A stretch of 8,300 bases of DNA from Rhizobiaceae bacterium UBA1291 (GCA_002307905.1 DBUL01000097.1:927-9226), one strand, 5' to 3'. Positions 1-7,253 are shown, counted from the stretch's first letter. Notes: a model not told the origin generated them from the letters alone. Numbers and translations: made by a program.

Positions 1-1445
1 TGCTCGACCGGCTGGTGGGTCGGGCCGTCCTCGCCAAGTCCGATTGAATCATGGGTCAGCACGTAGACGACCGGCAGACCCATCAGCGCCGAAAGCCGCA
101 TCCCGCCCCGGGCGTAGTCGGAGAACACCAGGAAGGTGCCGCCATAGGGGATGAAGCCGCCATGCAGCGCGATGCCGTTCATCGCCGCCGCCATGCCGTG
201 TTCGCGGATGCCATAGTGCACGTAGCGGCCCTTGAAGTTGCCGGCAGCGACCGGGGCCGTCTGCGAGGTCATGGTGAGGTTGGAACCGGTGAGATCGGCG
301 GAGCCACCGATCGTCAGCAATGTCGCGCCGTTGATTACCTCGAGTGCCATCTGCGATGCCTGGCGGGTCGCAACCTTGGTGGCCTTGTTGCGATGCTCCG
401 CACGGAATTTTGCCAGCTGGCGCGCGACCTCGGTGCCGAGATCGCGATCGACCGTCTGCTCGTAGCGTTTTCTGGAGCGGGAGGTGTCGCGGCGGATTTC
501 CCAGGCCTCGCGCGCCGCCTGGCCTCGTGACGCCACGCCTTCCCAGGCCGACTTGATGTCGGCCGGCACGAAGAAGGGCGGATGGTGCCAGCCGAGCTTT
601 TCGCGGGTCGCGGCAATTTCCTTGTCGCCAAGGGCTGCGCCATGGGTCTTGTGCGATCCTTCCATGCTGGCGGCACCCTTGCCGATCCTGGTGCGGCAGG
701 CGATCAGCGACGGCTTGCGGCTCTTGCGGGCGCGGTCGATCGCCTTGGCGACGGCTTCCGGATCATGACCGTCGACGGCCTGCGCATCCCAGCCGGCGGC
801 GCGGAAGCGGGCCAGTTGGTCCATCGAGGTGGAAAGCTCGGTCGCGCCGTCGATTGAGATGTGGTTGTCGTCCCACAGCACGATCATCTTGCGCAGCTTC
901 AGGTGCCCTGCCATGTCGATCGCCTCGTGGCTGATCCCTTCCTGCAGGCAGCCGTCGCCGGCGACGACATAGGTGAAGTGATCCGAGAGCGACGAACCGA
1001 AGCGGGCGGCCATCATCTGTTCGGCGATCGCCATGCCGACGGCGGTGGCGATGCCCTGGCCAAGCGGGCCGGTGGTCGTCTCGATGCCGAGCGCATGGCC
1101 GTATTCCGGATGGCCGGCGGTCTTCGAGCCCATCTGCCTGAAGGCGGCCAGCTGGGAAATCGGCATGTCGGAAAAACCGACCAGGTGATGGATTGCGTAG
1201 AGCAGCATTGAGCCATGGCCGGCGGACAGCACGAAGCGGTCGCGGTCCGGCCAGTCTGGCATCGAGGGATCGATGGTGATGAAGCGGTTGAACAGGACGG
1301 TCACCGCATCGGCCATGCCCATCGGCATGCCGGGATGGCCCGAATTGGCTTTCTGTACCGCGTCCATGGCGAGGAAGCGGATGGCATTCGCCATGTCCTG
1401 CTCGGACACCGCATTGCGGGTTTCGATCTTCTGCGAAATGTTCAT
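1..1445 (-). CDS. cbbT: Transketolase, Calvin cycle type (C-terminus cut by window edge)
   Basis: This thiamine-diphosphate enzyme moves two-carbon ketol units between sugar phosphates. In the Calvin cycle it helps regenerate pentose phosphates from fructose-6-phosphate and glyceraldehyde-3-phosphate in the cytoplasm. The frame is open from the ATG at 1445 to the left edge, giving 481 codons. Transketolases usually have about 650-700 residues, so roughly the last 180-210 are outside. Visible landmarks are GHPGMPMG near residues 36-43, the ThDP/Mg motif GDG at 163-165 paired with DDN at 192-194, the catalytic-type glutamate in REHGM (E415), and [11 protein letters not shown] at the window edge. 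The start follows GGAGG with a 6-base spacer and lies 11 bases after the cbbP stop. A housekeeping tkt paralogue probably exists elsewhere; the operon position supports the cbbT name. No frameshift was seen. Confidence 0.96.
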   Translation of the reverse strand, partial: MNISQKIETRNAVSEQDMANAIRFLAMDAVQKANSGHPGMPMGMADAVTVLFNRFITIDPSMPDWPDRDRFVLSAGHGSMLLYAIHHLVGFSDMPISQLAAFRQMGSKTAGHPEYGHALGIETTTGPLGQGIATAVGMAIAEQMMAARFGSSLSDHFTYVVAGDGCLQEGISHEAIDMAGHLKLRKMIVLWDDNHISIDGATELSTSMDQLARFRAAGWDAQAVDGHDPEAVAKAIDRARKSRKPSLIACRTRIGKGAASMEGSHKTHGAALGDKEIAATREKLGWHHPPFFVPADIKSAWEGVASRGQAAREAWEIRRDTSRSRKRYEQTVDRDLGTEVARQLAKFRAEHRNKATKVATRQASQMALEVINGATLLTIGGSADLTGSNLTMTSQTAPVAAGNFKGRYVHYGIREHGMAAAMNGIALHGGFIPYGGTFLVFSDYARGGMRLSALMGLPVVYVLTHDSIGLGEDGPTHQPVE

Positions 1446-1451
1446 GGGTGT

Positions 1452-1459
1452 CCTCCTCA
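1452..1459 (-). promoter_or_regulatory. cbbT ribosome binding site overlapping the cbbP stop codon
   Basis: On the minus strand the cbbP stop TGA runs directly into GGAGG, giving TGAGGAGG six bases before the cbbT ATG. The stop codon supplies part of the Shine-Dalgarno sequence, an arrangement expected for translational coupling. Overlap is seen directly; coupling is inferred. Confidence 0.75.
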
Positions 1460-2326
1460 CGACATGCGGTTCTTGCGTTCGAGCAGCTTGTGGATGAGCG
1501 GCGTGAAGATCAGCTGCATGGCGAGGTCGAGCTTGTCGCCGGGCACGACGATCGAATTTGCGCGCGACATGAAGCTGTTCTGCAGCATCGACAGCAGGTA
1601 GGGAAAATCGATGCCGCGCGGATTGGCGAAGCGGATCACCAGGATCGATTCTGCGGGTGTCGGGATCCAGCGGGCGACGAACGGGTTCGATGTGTCGACG
1701 ATCGGGACGCGCTGGAAGTTGATGTCGGTCTGCGAGAATTGCGGGCAAATGTAGTGGACATAGTCCGGCATGCGGCGAAGGATCGTGTCTGTGACGGCTT
1801 CCGTCGAGTAGCCGCGGGTTGCCTTGTCGCGATGAATCTTCTGGATCCATTCGAGATTGATCACCGGAACGACGCCGATCTTGAGGTCGCAATGCTGGGC
1901 GAGGTTTAGGTCCTCGGTCACCGCGCAGCCGTGGAGCCCCTCGTAGAACAGCAGGTCGCTGCCCTTGAATTCCTCCCATTCGGTGAAGGTGCCAGGGGCA
2001 GAACCGTATTTCGCCGCTTCCGCGTCGTCGTGGATGTAATGGCGGGTGCGGCCGACGCCTCGGCGGCCATATTCCGAGAATACGTTCTCCAGGATTGCCA
2101 GTTCGTTGGCGTCTGCCGCGAAGTGGGTGAAGTCGTTGCCCTTGGCCTTCTCGTCGGCAATCTTCTTCTTCATTGCCTCGCGGTCATAGCGATGGAAGGC
2201 ATCGCCTTCGATGAAGGATGCGGAGATGTTCTCGCGCTTGAAGATCTTCTCGAAGGTGTCCTTGACCGTGGTCGTGCCGGCGCCGGACGAGCCGGTGATC
2301 GAAATGATCGGATATTTTGCTGACAT
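1457..2326 (-). CDS. cbbP: Phosphoribulokinase (bacterial, class I type)
   Basis: The enzyme phosphorylates ribulose-5-phosphate with ATP to make ribulose-1,5-bisphosphate, the Rubisco substrate, and is one of the two enzymes diagnostic of the Calvin cycle. The 289-residue product has the P-loop GSSGAGTT at residues 12-19. It also has [10 protein letters not shown] at 40-49, whose D42, H45 and R49 match the catalytic and sugar-phosphate residues known in the Rhodobacter enzyme. Further family blocks are [33 protein letters not shown] and [10 protein letters not shown]. The length matches the bacterial octameric form of about 290 residues. An in-frame ATG 19 codons upstream lies inside cbbF and adds a low-complexity tail absent from the family. 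The chosen ATG starts the conserved [12 protein letters not shown] sequence and has GAGGAG six bases upstream. Gaps are 10 bases from cbbF and 11 bases to cbbT, so they form one operon. Confidence 0.97.
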   Translation of the reverse strand: MSAKYPIISITGSSGAGTTTVKDTFEKIFKRENISASFIEGDAFHRYDREAMKKKIADEKAKGNDFTHFAADANELAILENVFSEYGRRGVGRTRHYIHDDAEAAKYGSAPGTFTEWEEFKGSDLLFYEGLHGCAVTEDLNLAQHCDLKIGVVPVINLEWIQKIHRDKATRGYSTEAVTDTILRRMPDYVHYICPQFSQTDINFQRVPIVDTSNPFVARWIPTPAESILVIRFANPRGIDFPYLLSMLQNSFMSRANSIVVPGDKLDLAMQLIFTPLIHKLLERKNRMS

Positions 2327-2332
2327 TGGTTT

Positions 2333-2339
2333 CTCCTCA
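2333..2339 (-). promoter_or_regulatory. cbbP ribosome binding site overlapping the cbbF stop codon
   Basis: The cbbF stop TGA continues as GGAG, forming TGAGGAG six bases before the cbbP ATG at 2326. It settles the cbbP start against the upstream in-frame ATG and has the same stop-plus-Shine-Dalgarno design as the cbbP/cbbT junction. Confidence 0.75.
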
Positions 2340-3386
2340 GGCGCGGAACAGGCCGCGCTTGCCGAACAGCGGCGCGCGTTCACCGATCATGGTGGGGTCG
2401 ACATGGTAGCGGGCGACGCGTGCCACTTCGCGGCGCGAGCCGAAGACCAGCGGTACGCGCTGGTGCAGGCTCTCCGGCTCGAGGTCGAGAATGCGGCTGA
2501 CTGCGTTCGTCGCGGCGCCTGCGGCATTTTCGACGAGAAAGGCGATCGGATTAGCTTCGTAGACCAGTCTCAACCGGCCCTGAGAATAGCCACGGCGAGT
2601 GTCGGCCGGGTAAAGGAAGATGCCGCCGCGCACCAGAATGCGATAGGCGTCGGCCACCAGCGAGGCGATCCAGCGCATGTTGAAGTCGCGCTCGCGCGGG
2701 CCGTCGGCGCCGGCCAAGCAGTCATCGACATAAAGGCGGATCGCCTCTTCCCAATGACGGTAGTTCGAGGCGTTGATGGCGAATTCATGGGCGCGGTCGG
2801 CGATGTTGACGGATTTGTATCCCTGGACGAAGCATCCGAGCCGGCTTGAGAAGATGAAGATCTCCGTGCCTTTTCCGAGTGACAGCACCAGCGCCGTCTG
2901 GGGACCGTAAATGAAAAAGCCTGCCGCCAGTTGGCGATTGCCCGGCTGGAGGAATGTCGGCATCGGGTCATGATCCGTACTCTTGATAGCGGGAAGGATC
3001 GAGAAGACGGTTCCGACCGAGACATTGGTGTCGATGTTCGACGATCCGTCGAGCGGGTCGATGGCGACGGCCAGCCGCGCCTCGGGATTTAGTGAGACCG
3101 GGTGCTCCAGTTCTTCCGATGCATAAAAGGCGACCGGTGCGCCCTGCAGCGAGGAGAGGAACAGGTCGTCGCAGATGACGTCCATTTCCTTTTGCATGTC
3201 GCCGTCGCTGTTGGCGCCGCCGCGCAGGCCGTGGAGGTGGGCGCTCAGCGCGCCCTGGCCGACCAGCTTGCGGATGTCGAGGGCGGCGGTCGCGAGTCGC
3301 TGGATAATGGCGGCCACGTCGCGCGCCGTTTCATCGCGCGTGGCGATGCATGAAACGAGGTAAGCCTCGAGGGTTGCGCCTGACAT
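2337..3386 (-). CDS. cbbF: Fructose-1,6-bisphosphatase class I, Calvin cycle type
   Basis: The enzyme hydrolyses fructose-1,6-bisphosphate to fructose-6-phosphate plus phosphate. In Calvin-cycle operons it can also act on sedoheptulose-1,7-bisphosphate in some bacteria; that activity cannot be read from sequence here. The 349-residue product is class I length. The metal and substrate site is visible: EE at 91-92 and DPLDGSSNID at 110-119, followed by VSVGTVFSI. Later blocks are NASNYRHW at 206-212, RRGYSQGRLRLVYEANP at about 264-280 and AFLVENAAGAAT at 282-293. Another in-frame ATG six codons earlier overlaps the ribosome binding site; GGGAGGAG (3395-3402) sits eight bases before the ATG at 3386, so the latter is chosen. 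It is the first gene of the cbbF-cbbP-cbbT operon, divergent from cbbR and presumably activated by it. Confidence 0.96.
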   Translation of the reverse strand: MSGATLEAYLVSCIATRDETARDVAAIIQRLATAALDIRKLVGQGALSAHLHGLRGGANSDGDMQKEMDVICDDLFLSSLQGAPVAFYASEELEHPVSLNPEARLAVAIDPLDGSSNIDTNVSVGTVFSILPAIKSTDHDPMPTFLQPGNRQLAAGFFIYGPQTALVLSLGKGTEIFIFSSRLGCFVQGYKSVNIADRAHEFAINASNYRHWEEAIRLYVDDCLAGADGPRERDFNMRWIASLVADAYRILVRGGIFLYPADTRRGYSQGRLRLVYEANPIAFLVENAAGAATNAVSRILDLEPESLHQRVPLVFGSRREVARVARYHVDPTMIGERAPLFGKRGLFRA

Positions 3387-3450
3387 TACGATGTCTCCTC
3401 CCATCCGCTGTCAGGAAGAGAATGGCGGAACCGTAGAGTTTGTAAATTTT

Positions 3451-3456
3451 ATTATA
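3451..3456 (-). promoter_or_regulatory. Candidate -10 box of the cbbF operon promoter
   Basis: A perfect TATAAT lies on the minus strand in the AT-rich gap, predicting transcription start near 3443-3445 and a leader of about 55-60 bases before cbbF. No good TTGACA-like -35 is found 16-18 bases upstream. A weak -35 is typical of promoters that need a LysR-type activator. The assignment rests on motif and position only. Confidence 0.5.
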
Positions 3457-3460
3457 TTGA

Positions 3461-3483
3461 CTTACTCAGTTAGAAATACTTAC
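3461..3483. promoter_or_regulatory. Candidate CbbR operator (LysR-type T-N11-A dyad)
   Basis: The imperfect dyad GTTAG-AAATA-CTTAC (3469-3483) carries T-N11-A (T3470, A3482) and can also be written TTA-N7-TTA, which fits the TNA-N7/8-TNA pattern reported for CbbR sites. A second CTTAC half-site lies at 3461-3465, so three related pentamers sit within 23 bases. The element covers the expected -35 zone of cbbF and the core promoter of cbbR, so it could both activate the operon and control cbbR itself. Binding is inferred. Confidence 0.5.
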
Positions 3484-3491
3484 TACATAAT

Positions 3492-4433
3492 ATGCGTAAC
3501 GTCTCCCTTCGCCAGCTCCGCACGATCGAAGCCGTCAGCCGGCTCGGTAAGATCAATCTCGCGGCCGCAGAACTCGGTCTGACCGGCCCGGCGCTCACCC
3601 TGCAGATCCAGCAGTTGGAACGGGACGCCGGCGTGGTGGTCTTCGACCGGACGCGCGAGGGCATGGTGCCGACCGCCTTCGGTCTCGCCTTTCTCGAGGC
3701 TGCCCATGCGGTCGAGGAAAGCCTATCGACACTTGCGGATTCGATCGATTCGATGAAGGGTCTTCGCAGCGGGCGGCTCAGGCTCGGTGTCGTTTCGACG
3801 GGCAAGTATTTCGCCCCCAAGTTGATCGCTGCCTTTCGCAAGCAGGTCCCTGATATCGACATCAACCTGTTCATCGGCAACCGGGCGGAAATCATCCAGA
3901 AGCTGCGCGATCACGAGGTCGACATCGCCCTGATGGGCCGCCCGCCGCGTGATTTCGACGTGCGCTCCCAGATGTTCGGCGACCATCCGCTGGTCTTCAT
4001 CGCGCCGGCCGATCATCCGCTGGCGGGCGTGCTCGACATTTCCCGCGAGCGGATCGCACAGGAGCAGTTCCTGGTGCGGGAAAGCGGATCGGGGACACGG
4101 ATTTCGCTGGAGATATTCCTCAGCGAAGTGCCGCGGCGGCTGGAGGAATTGGGCACGGAAATGGGTTCGAACGAGACGATCAAGCAGGCGGTGATCGCCG
4201 GACTCGGGCTTGCCTTCATCTCGGCGCACACGATCGAACAGGAGGTCATGCTCCGCCGCCTTGTCATTCTCGACGTGGTCGACACGCCGATCCGGCGGCA
4301 GTGGTTCAGCGTGTCGCGCACGGATCGCGCGACGAACCCGGCCATGCAGGCCTTCGAACGGTTTCTGCTGGCGGAAGGGGCCCGCCACCTGCCGGTGGTG
4401 ACGAAGCCCTATCCCGCCAACGCTTTCGGGTGA
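3492..4433 (+). CDS. cbbR: LysR-type transcriptional regulator of the cbb operon
   Basis: This is a 313-residue LysR-family activator, divergent from cbbF by 105 bases, the usual place for CbbR. The N-terminal winged helix-turn-helix spans about residues 5-63: LRQLRTIEAV, then LAAAELGLTGPALTLQIQQL (23-42), ERDAGVVVFDR and TAFGLAFLEAA. A linker helix follows, then a two-lobed effector domain from about residue 93 (RLRLGVVSTGKYFAPKLI) to about 300. CbbR proteins are known to sense metabolites such as RuBP, NADPH or phosphoenolpyruvate; which one applies here cannot be told. The ATG is the only in-frame start after the TAG at 3471-3473, and no Shine-Dalgarno sequence precedes it, so translation may be leaderless or weak. 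The regulator name rests on family plus gene position. Confidence 0.92.
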   Translation: MRNVSLRQLRTIEAVSRLGKINLAAAELGLTGPALTLQIQQLERDAGVVVFDRTREGMVPTAFGLAFLEAAHAVEESLSTLADSIDSMKGLRSGRLRLGVVSTGKYFAPKLIAAFRKQVPDIDINLFIGNRAEIIQKLRDHEVDIALMGRPPRDFDVRSQMFGDHPLVFIAPADHPLAGVLDISRERIAQEQFLVRESGSGTRISLEIFLSEVPRRLEELGTEMGSNETIKQAVIAGLGLAFISAHTIEQEVMLRRLVILDVVDTPIRRQWFSVSRTDRATNPAMQAFERFLLAEGARHLPVVTKPYPANAFG

Positions 4434-4442
4434 GACTGTGCT

Positions 4443-4465
4443 CGCCGACGGATCAGCCGTCGGCG
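4443..4465. terminator. GC hairpin between convergent cbbR and yeeE (possible bidirectional terminator)
   Basis: A perfect 9-base-pair stem CGCCGACGG / CCGTCGGCG with loop ATCAG lies just after the cbbR stop and covers the end of yeeE (its stop is at 4453-4455). Neither strand has a run of T after the stem, so intrinsic termination would be weak; it may instead protect 3' ends. Confidence 0.45.
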
Positions 4466-5676
4466 CGCGACAGGATCTTCTTCTCGAAGAAGAAATAGGG
4501 GCGCAGCTTCACGCCGACCATGTTGCCGGCAAAGGCGAACACGGCCCAGAGCCAGCCGTGCAGGCTGCCCGAGGCGATGCCGGAGAAATAAGCGCCGATG
4601 TTGCAGCCATAGGCGATGCGGGCACCATAGCCGAGCAGCAGCCCGCCGATCACGGCGGCAAGCACCGAGCGCAGCGGTATGTCGAGGCTCGGGGCGAACT
4701 TGCCAGCAAGGGCTGCGGCAAGCATGGCGCCAGCGATAATGCCGAAGTCCATCACGGAAGTTATGTCTGCGAGCACGCTTTCGCTGAGCGCTTTGGCATT
4801 TCCGGGAGCCTGCCAATAAGCCCAAGCTGTGGGATCGATGCCGATCAACTGCGCGCCTTTCGCACCCCAGAGCGCAAATGCCGATGTGACGCCCCAGGGG
4901 CGGCCGGCGAGCGCGAGCGTGGCGAAGTTCAGCGCGACCAGCGCGATCGCCCCGAAAACCAGTGGCCACGGTCCGCGCAACAGGCGGGAGATGCCCTGGC
5001 GCTGAGAGGCCGGTTCTGCTTCCAGCGCGCCGTGGCGGCGCTTCTCGACCAGAATGGTGACGGCGGCGATTGCGGCAAAGAGCACCAGCGAAAGGAGGAT
5101 ACCACCAGCAGCCCCGAAGCTCTCAACCAACGAGACCGGCGGCAGCGACGGCAGGCCAACCCACCAGTCAAAATGGATGGTCGCAAGCACCGAGCCGACA
5201 ATGAAGAAAAGCAAGGTTACGAGCATACGTGCGTTACCGCCGCCGGCAGTGAAGAGCGTGCCGGAGGCACAGCCGCCGCCGAGCTGCATGCCAATTCCGA
5301 ACATGAAGGCGCCGGCGAGCACGGATAGGCCGAGCGGCGAGACGAAGCCCTTCACCGGATTGTCGAAAAGGGTCCCGCTGGCGAGGAACGGGAAGAACAG
5401 GATGACGGCCAGCGCAAGCAGGATCATCTGCACGCGCAGGCCGCGACCGCGACCGTCCATGATGAAGACGCGCCAGGCCGAGGTGAAGCCGAAGGCTGCA
5501 TGATAGAGCGCGATGCCGAGGCCACCACCGACGAGGAAGAGGGCACCCTGCTTGACGCCATAGGTATAGCTTAGAAACAACGTTCCAAGAGCGAGGACAA
5601 TAAGGGCGCCGAGGCCGGCGGTGCCGAGAATGGGCTGCCGTTCGGGACCGGTCAGTGGAGAGGCGACTGTGGACAT
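4453..5676 (-). CDS. YeeE/YedE family membrane protein, probable thiosulfate/sulfur-compound importer
   Basis: This is a 407-residue polytopic inner-membrane protein with roughly ten or more hydrophobic segments. Family members (YeeE/YedE, including TsuA) bring thiosulfate across the membrane by relaying it along conserved cysteines. Two hallmark cysteine motifs are present, one in each half: GGGCASGTLF (C136) and YGCNIGAYFSG (C358), each followed by the Gly/Ser-rich stretch typical of the family. These are the only two cysteines. A charged loop (EKRRHGALEAEPASQRQ, about 211-227) separates the halves, so the protein resembles a full-length two-repeat form rather than the half-length YedE/YeeE pairs. 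An in-frame ATG 16 codons upstream is possible, but the chosen ATG has AAGGAG five bases before it. The gene converges on cbbR. No rhodanese or TusA-like gene is adjacent, so the substrate is inferred from family only. Confidence 0.85.
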   Translation of the reverse strand: MSTVASPLTGPERQPILGTAGLGALIVLALGTLFLSYTYGVKQGALFLVGGGLGIALYHAAFGFTSAWRVFIMDGRGRGLRVQMILLALAVILFFPFLASGTLFDNPVKGFVSPLGLSVLAGAFMFGIGMQLGGGCASGTLFTAGGGNARMLVTLLFFIVGSVLATIHFDWWVGLPSLPPVSLVESFGAAGGILLSLVLFAAIAAVTILVEKRRHGALEAEPASQRQGISRLLRGPWPLVFGAIALVALNFATLALAGRPWGVTSAFALWGAKGAQLIGIDPTAWAYWQAPGNAKALSESVLADITSVMDFGIIAGAMLAAALAGKFAPSLDIPLRSVLAAVIGGLLLGYGARIAYGCNIGAYFSGIASGSLHGWLWAVFAFAGNMVGVKLRPYFFFEKKILSRADG

Positions 5677-5733
5677 TGGAACTCCTTGCGTTTTGCGCCA
5701 AGATATTAGGGCGGGCGTTCGCATTCCGCGAGA

Positions 5734-5772
5734 AACGCCATTCTTCCAACGCTGTCGGAAGGAGATGGCGTT
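5734..5772. repeat. 39-base inverted repeat upstream of yeeE (possible RNA hairpin or operator)
   Basis: Outer arms AACGCCAT (5734-5741) and ATGGCGTT (5765-5772) are perfectly complementary. Inner arms CTTCC (5743-5747) and GGAAG (5757-5761) extend the stem, leaving a 9-base loop and a small bulge. Read as plus-strand RNA, the stem would bury GGAAGGAG and the ATG of the short frame that follows. Read as minus-strand RNA, it would lie in a long yeeE leader. It has no T tract, so it is not a simple terminator. Confidence 0.6.
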
Positions 5773-5830
5773 GCTAAATCAACGTTCGTGTGGGGTTGAT
5801 GTGCGCACTTCACAGCCGTGCGGCCGATGA
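5765..5830 (+). CDS. Possible short cysteine-containing leader peptide (speculative)
   Basis: A 21-codon frame runs from the ATG at 5765 to a TGA ending at 5830. If translation begins instead at the in-frame TTG at 5771, AAGGAG (5759-5764) stands at an ideal six bases, and the peptide after the initiator reads LNQRSCGVDVRTSQPCGR with the TTG codon as its first residue. It has two cysteines and several arginines and ends 151 bases before the dehydrogenase. The V-D-x-R ... C-x-R pattern recalls Cys-rich leader peptides involved in cysteine-responsive control in other bacteria, but that resemblance is by eye only. It points away from yeeE, the one sulfur-related gene nearby, which weakens the idea. 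It could easily be chance. Confidence 0.2.
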   Translation: MALLNQRSCGVDVRTSQPCGR

Positions 5831-5981
5831 TCGCTGGCGTGACGTAAATTTGCGGTGTCGTCAGACAGGGGCTGCAGACGCCTTGCCTGGCACTTAAGCG
5901 TTGCGGCGGCTTGCTCCGGTGGTCATTGCATGGGTCTTCAATTAGCATGCCAACCGGAGACAGAGAGCGACAGGGGGAGCA

Positions 5982-7142
5982 ATGCAGCCGTTTCATTTCA
6001 ACACCACGCCGCAAGTCATCTTCAGGCCGGGCTCTGCGGCCGACCTCGCTTCGGTGGTTGTGGGACGATGCGGAACTCGGCTGCTTCTTGTCACAGACCC
6101 AGGGCTTCGCCGGCTCGGGCTTTGCGATCTGGCGCTGCGGTCGCTCGGAGAGGCCGGTTTCTTTGCGACGATCTTCGATGCGGTGGAGGCCGATCCGTCG
6201 CTCAATACGGTCCTGGCGGCGGTGGAGGCCGGCCGTGCGGCAGGCGTTACAGGCGTGATCGGTTTCGGTGGGGGCTCTTCGCTCGATGTCGCCAAGGTCG
6301 TCGCGCTGCTGCTCGGATCCGGTGAGGCGATCGATACCGCCTGGGGCGTCGGCAATGCCAAGGGGCCGCGGCTACCGCTCGTTCTCGTGCCGACGACAGC
6401 AGGTACCGGCTCGGAGGTGACGCCCGTGTCGATCATCACCGTCGGGGGCGATGAGAAGCGCGGCGTCTCATCGCCCATCCTCTTGCCGGATGTCGCGTTG
6501 CTGGATCTCGACCTGACGCTCGGCCTGCCCGCGCCGATCACGGCGGCGACCGGCGTTGATGCCATGGTGCACGCGATCGAGGCCTACGCCTCGAAGAATG
6601 CCAACAATAATCCACTGTCGAAGATGCTTGCGCGCCAGGCGTTACAACTGCTTGGGGCGAATATCGAGGCGGCGGTGTTTGACGGGTTGAACAGGGATGC
6701 GCGCGGCGCCATGCTGCTGGGTTCAATGCTTGCAGGCCAAGCCTTTGCCAATTCCCCAGTCGCGGCGGTACATGCGCTCGCCTATCCGATTGGTGGAATA
6801 TTCCATGTTCCTCATGGGCTCTCCAATGCGCTTATCCTGCCGCATGTGTTGCGGTTCAATGCACCGGATGCGGCCGGTCTCTACGCCGAGATTGCGGTGG
6901 ACGTTTTCCCCGCTCTTGCGGAGGAACGGGATGTGCAGCGACGTTGCGCGGCCTTCATCGAGGGTCTTTCCGTTCTGTCACAGAGGCTGGGTCTGCAGAC
7001 GACGCTGAGGGAAGTCGGGATCGGTGAGGCGGACCTGCCGCGGATGGCGAAGGATGCGATGAAACAGACCCGCCTGCTGGTCAACAATCCCCGCGAGGTG
7101 ACCGAAGCCGATGCGCTGGCGATCTATCGGGCGGCCTGGTGA
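5982..7142 (+). CDS. Iron-containing (group III) alcohol dehydrogenase
   Basis: This 386-residue NAD(P)-dependent alcohol dehydrogenase of the Fe-ADH family interconverts an alcohol and its aldehyde or ketone in the cytoplasm. The N-terminal nucleotide domain carries GFGGGSSLDVAK (94-105) and PTTAGTGSEVT (137-147). The helical metal domain carries the family ligands D193 and H197 (TGVDAMVHAIEAY), H264 (AAVHALAYPIGG) and H278 (HVPHGLSNA), all intact, matching the Asp-His-His-His set known from FucO-type enzymes. The length is normal. The start follows AGGGGGAG with a short spacer (2 bases from its last base, 5 from the AGGGG core), and the protein begins with the family-typical F-x-x-P-x-V-I-F-R-P-G. 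The substrate cannot be told; ethanol, 1,2-diols, butanol, maleylacetate-type and lactaldehyde enzymes share this fold. It stands alone, with no aldehyde dehydrogenase or cofactor genes beside it. Confidence 0.93.
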   Translation: MQPFHFNTTPQVIFRPGSAADLASVVVGRCGTRLLLVTDPGLRRLGLCDLALRSLGEAGFFATIFDAVEADPSLNTVLAAVEAGRAAGVTGVIGFGGGSSLDVAKVVALLLGSGEAIDTAWGVGNAKGPRLPLVLVPTTAGTGSEVTPVSIITVGGDEKRGVSSPILLPDVALLDLDLTLGLPAPITAATGVDAMVHAIEAYASKNANNNPLSKMLARQALQLLGANIEAAVFDGLNRDARGAMLLGSMLAGQAFANSPVAAVHALAYPIGGIFHVPHGLSNALILPHVLRFNAPDAAGLYAEIAVDVFPALAEERDVQRRCAAFIEGLSVLSQRLGLQTTLREVGIGEADLPRMAKDAMKQTRLLVNNPREVTEADALAIYRAAW

Positions 7143-7253
7143 ATCGCATGACGAGGCCACGGTCGCAGTTCGTACCTAATAGAAGGCGTTCCGAGCGCTT
7201 GCGAACCGCTGCGCGAACTTCAGCGCCCCCCCTGCAATTGGCTGCGAACGGCT

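Larger units (their letters stand above)
5677..5981. other. 305-base divergent intergenic region between yeeE and the alcohol dehydrogenase
   Basis: This region must carry the promoters of both flanking genes. It contains a strong inverted repeat (5734-5772), a short cysteine-containing reading frame (5765-5830), a perfect palindrome GTGCGCAC (5801-5808), and a weak dyad TTGCATG / CATGCCAA (5926-5953) just before the dehydrogenase ribosome binding site. A TAATAT on the minus strand (5703-5708) could be a yeeE -10 box, but no matching -35 is seen. No convincing promoter for the dehydrogenase was recognised. Confidence 0.6.

Noticed and set aside
51..530. Plus-strand open frames opposite cbbT, cbbP and cbbF (for example 51-530, 1448-1909, 2211-2849)
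   Set aside because: All lie antisense to well-recognised Calvin-cycle genes and show no family motifs. They are GC-driven shadows.
2327..2383. N-terminal 19-codon extension of phosphoribulokinase
   Set aside because: It overlaps the end of cbbF, has no ribosome site and is absent from the conserved family start; the ATG at 2326 has a good ribosome site.
3427..3450. GGAAC on the plus strand upstream of cbbR as a possible stress promoter
   Set aside because: No CGTT-like -10 follows at 16-17 bases; the TT found at 17 bases is explained by the AT-rich sequence.
4438..5328. Long plus-strand open frame (296 codons) opposite yeeE
   Set aside because: It is antisense to a clear membrane-protein gene. 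It has no ribosome site and a composition rich in Ala, Gly, Glu, His and Arg, as expected for a shadow frame in GC-rich DNA.
5888..5904. Sigma-54-like TGGCAC ... TTGC upstream of the dehydrogenase
   Set aside because: The spacing is 7 bases instead of the required 5, so GG and GC fall on the wrong helical positions.
5706..6014. Minus-strand 102-codon frame across the yeeE upstream region
   Set aside because: It runs through the dehydrogenase start and the inverted repeat, has no ribosome site and no recognisable motif.
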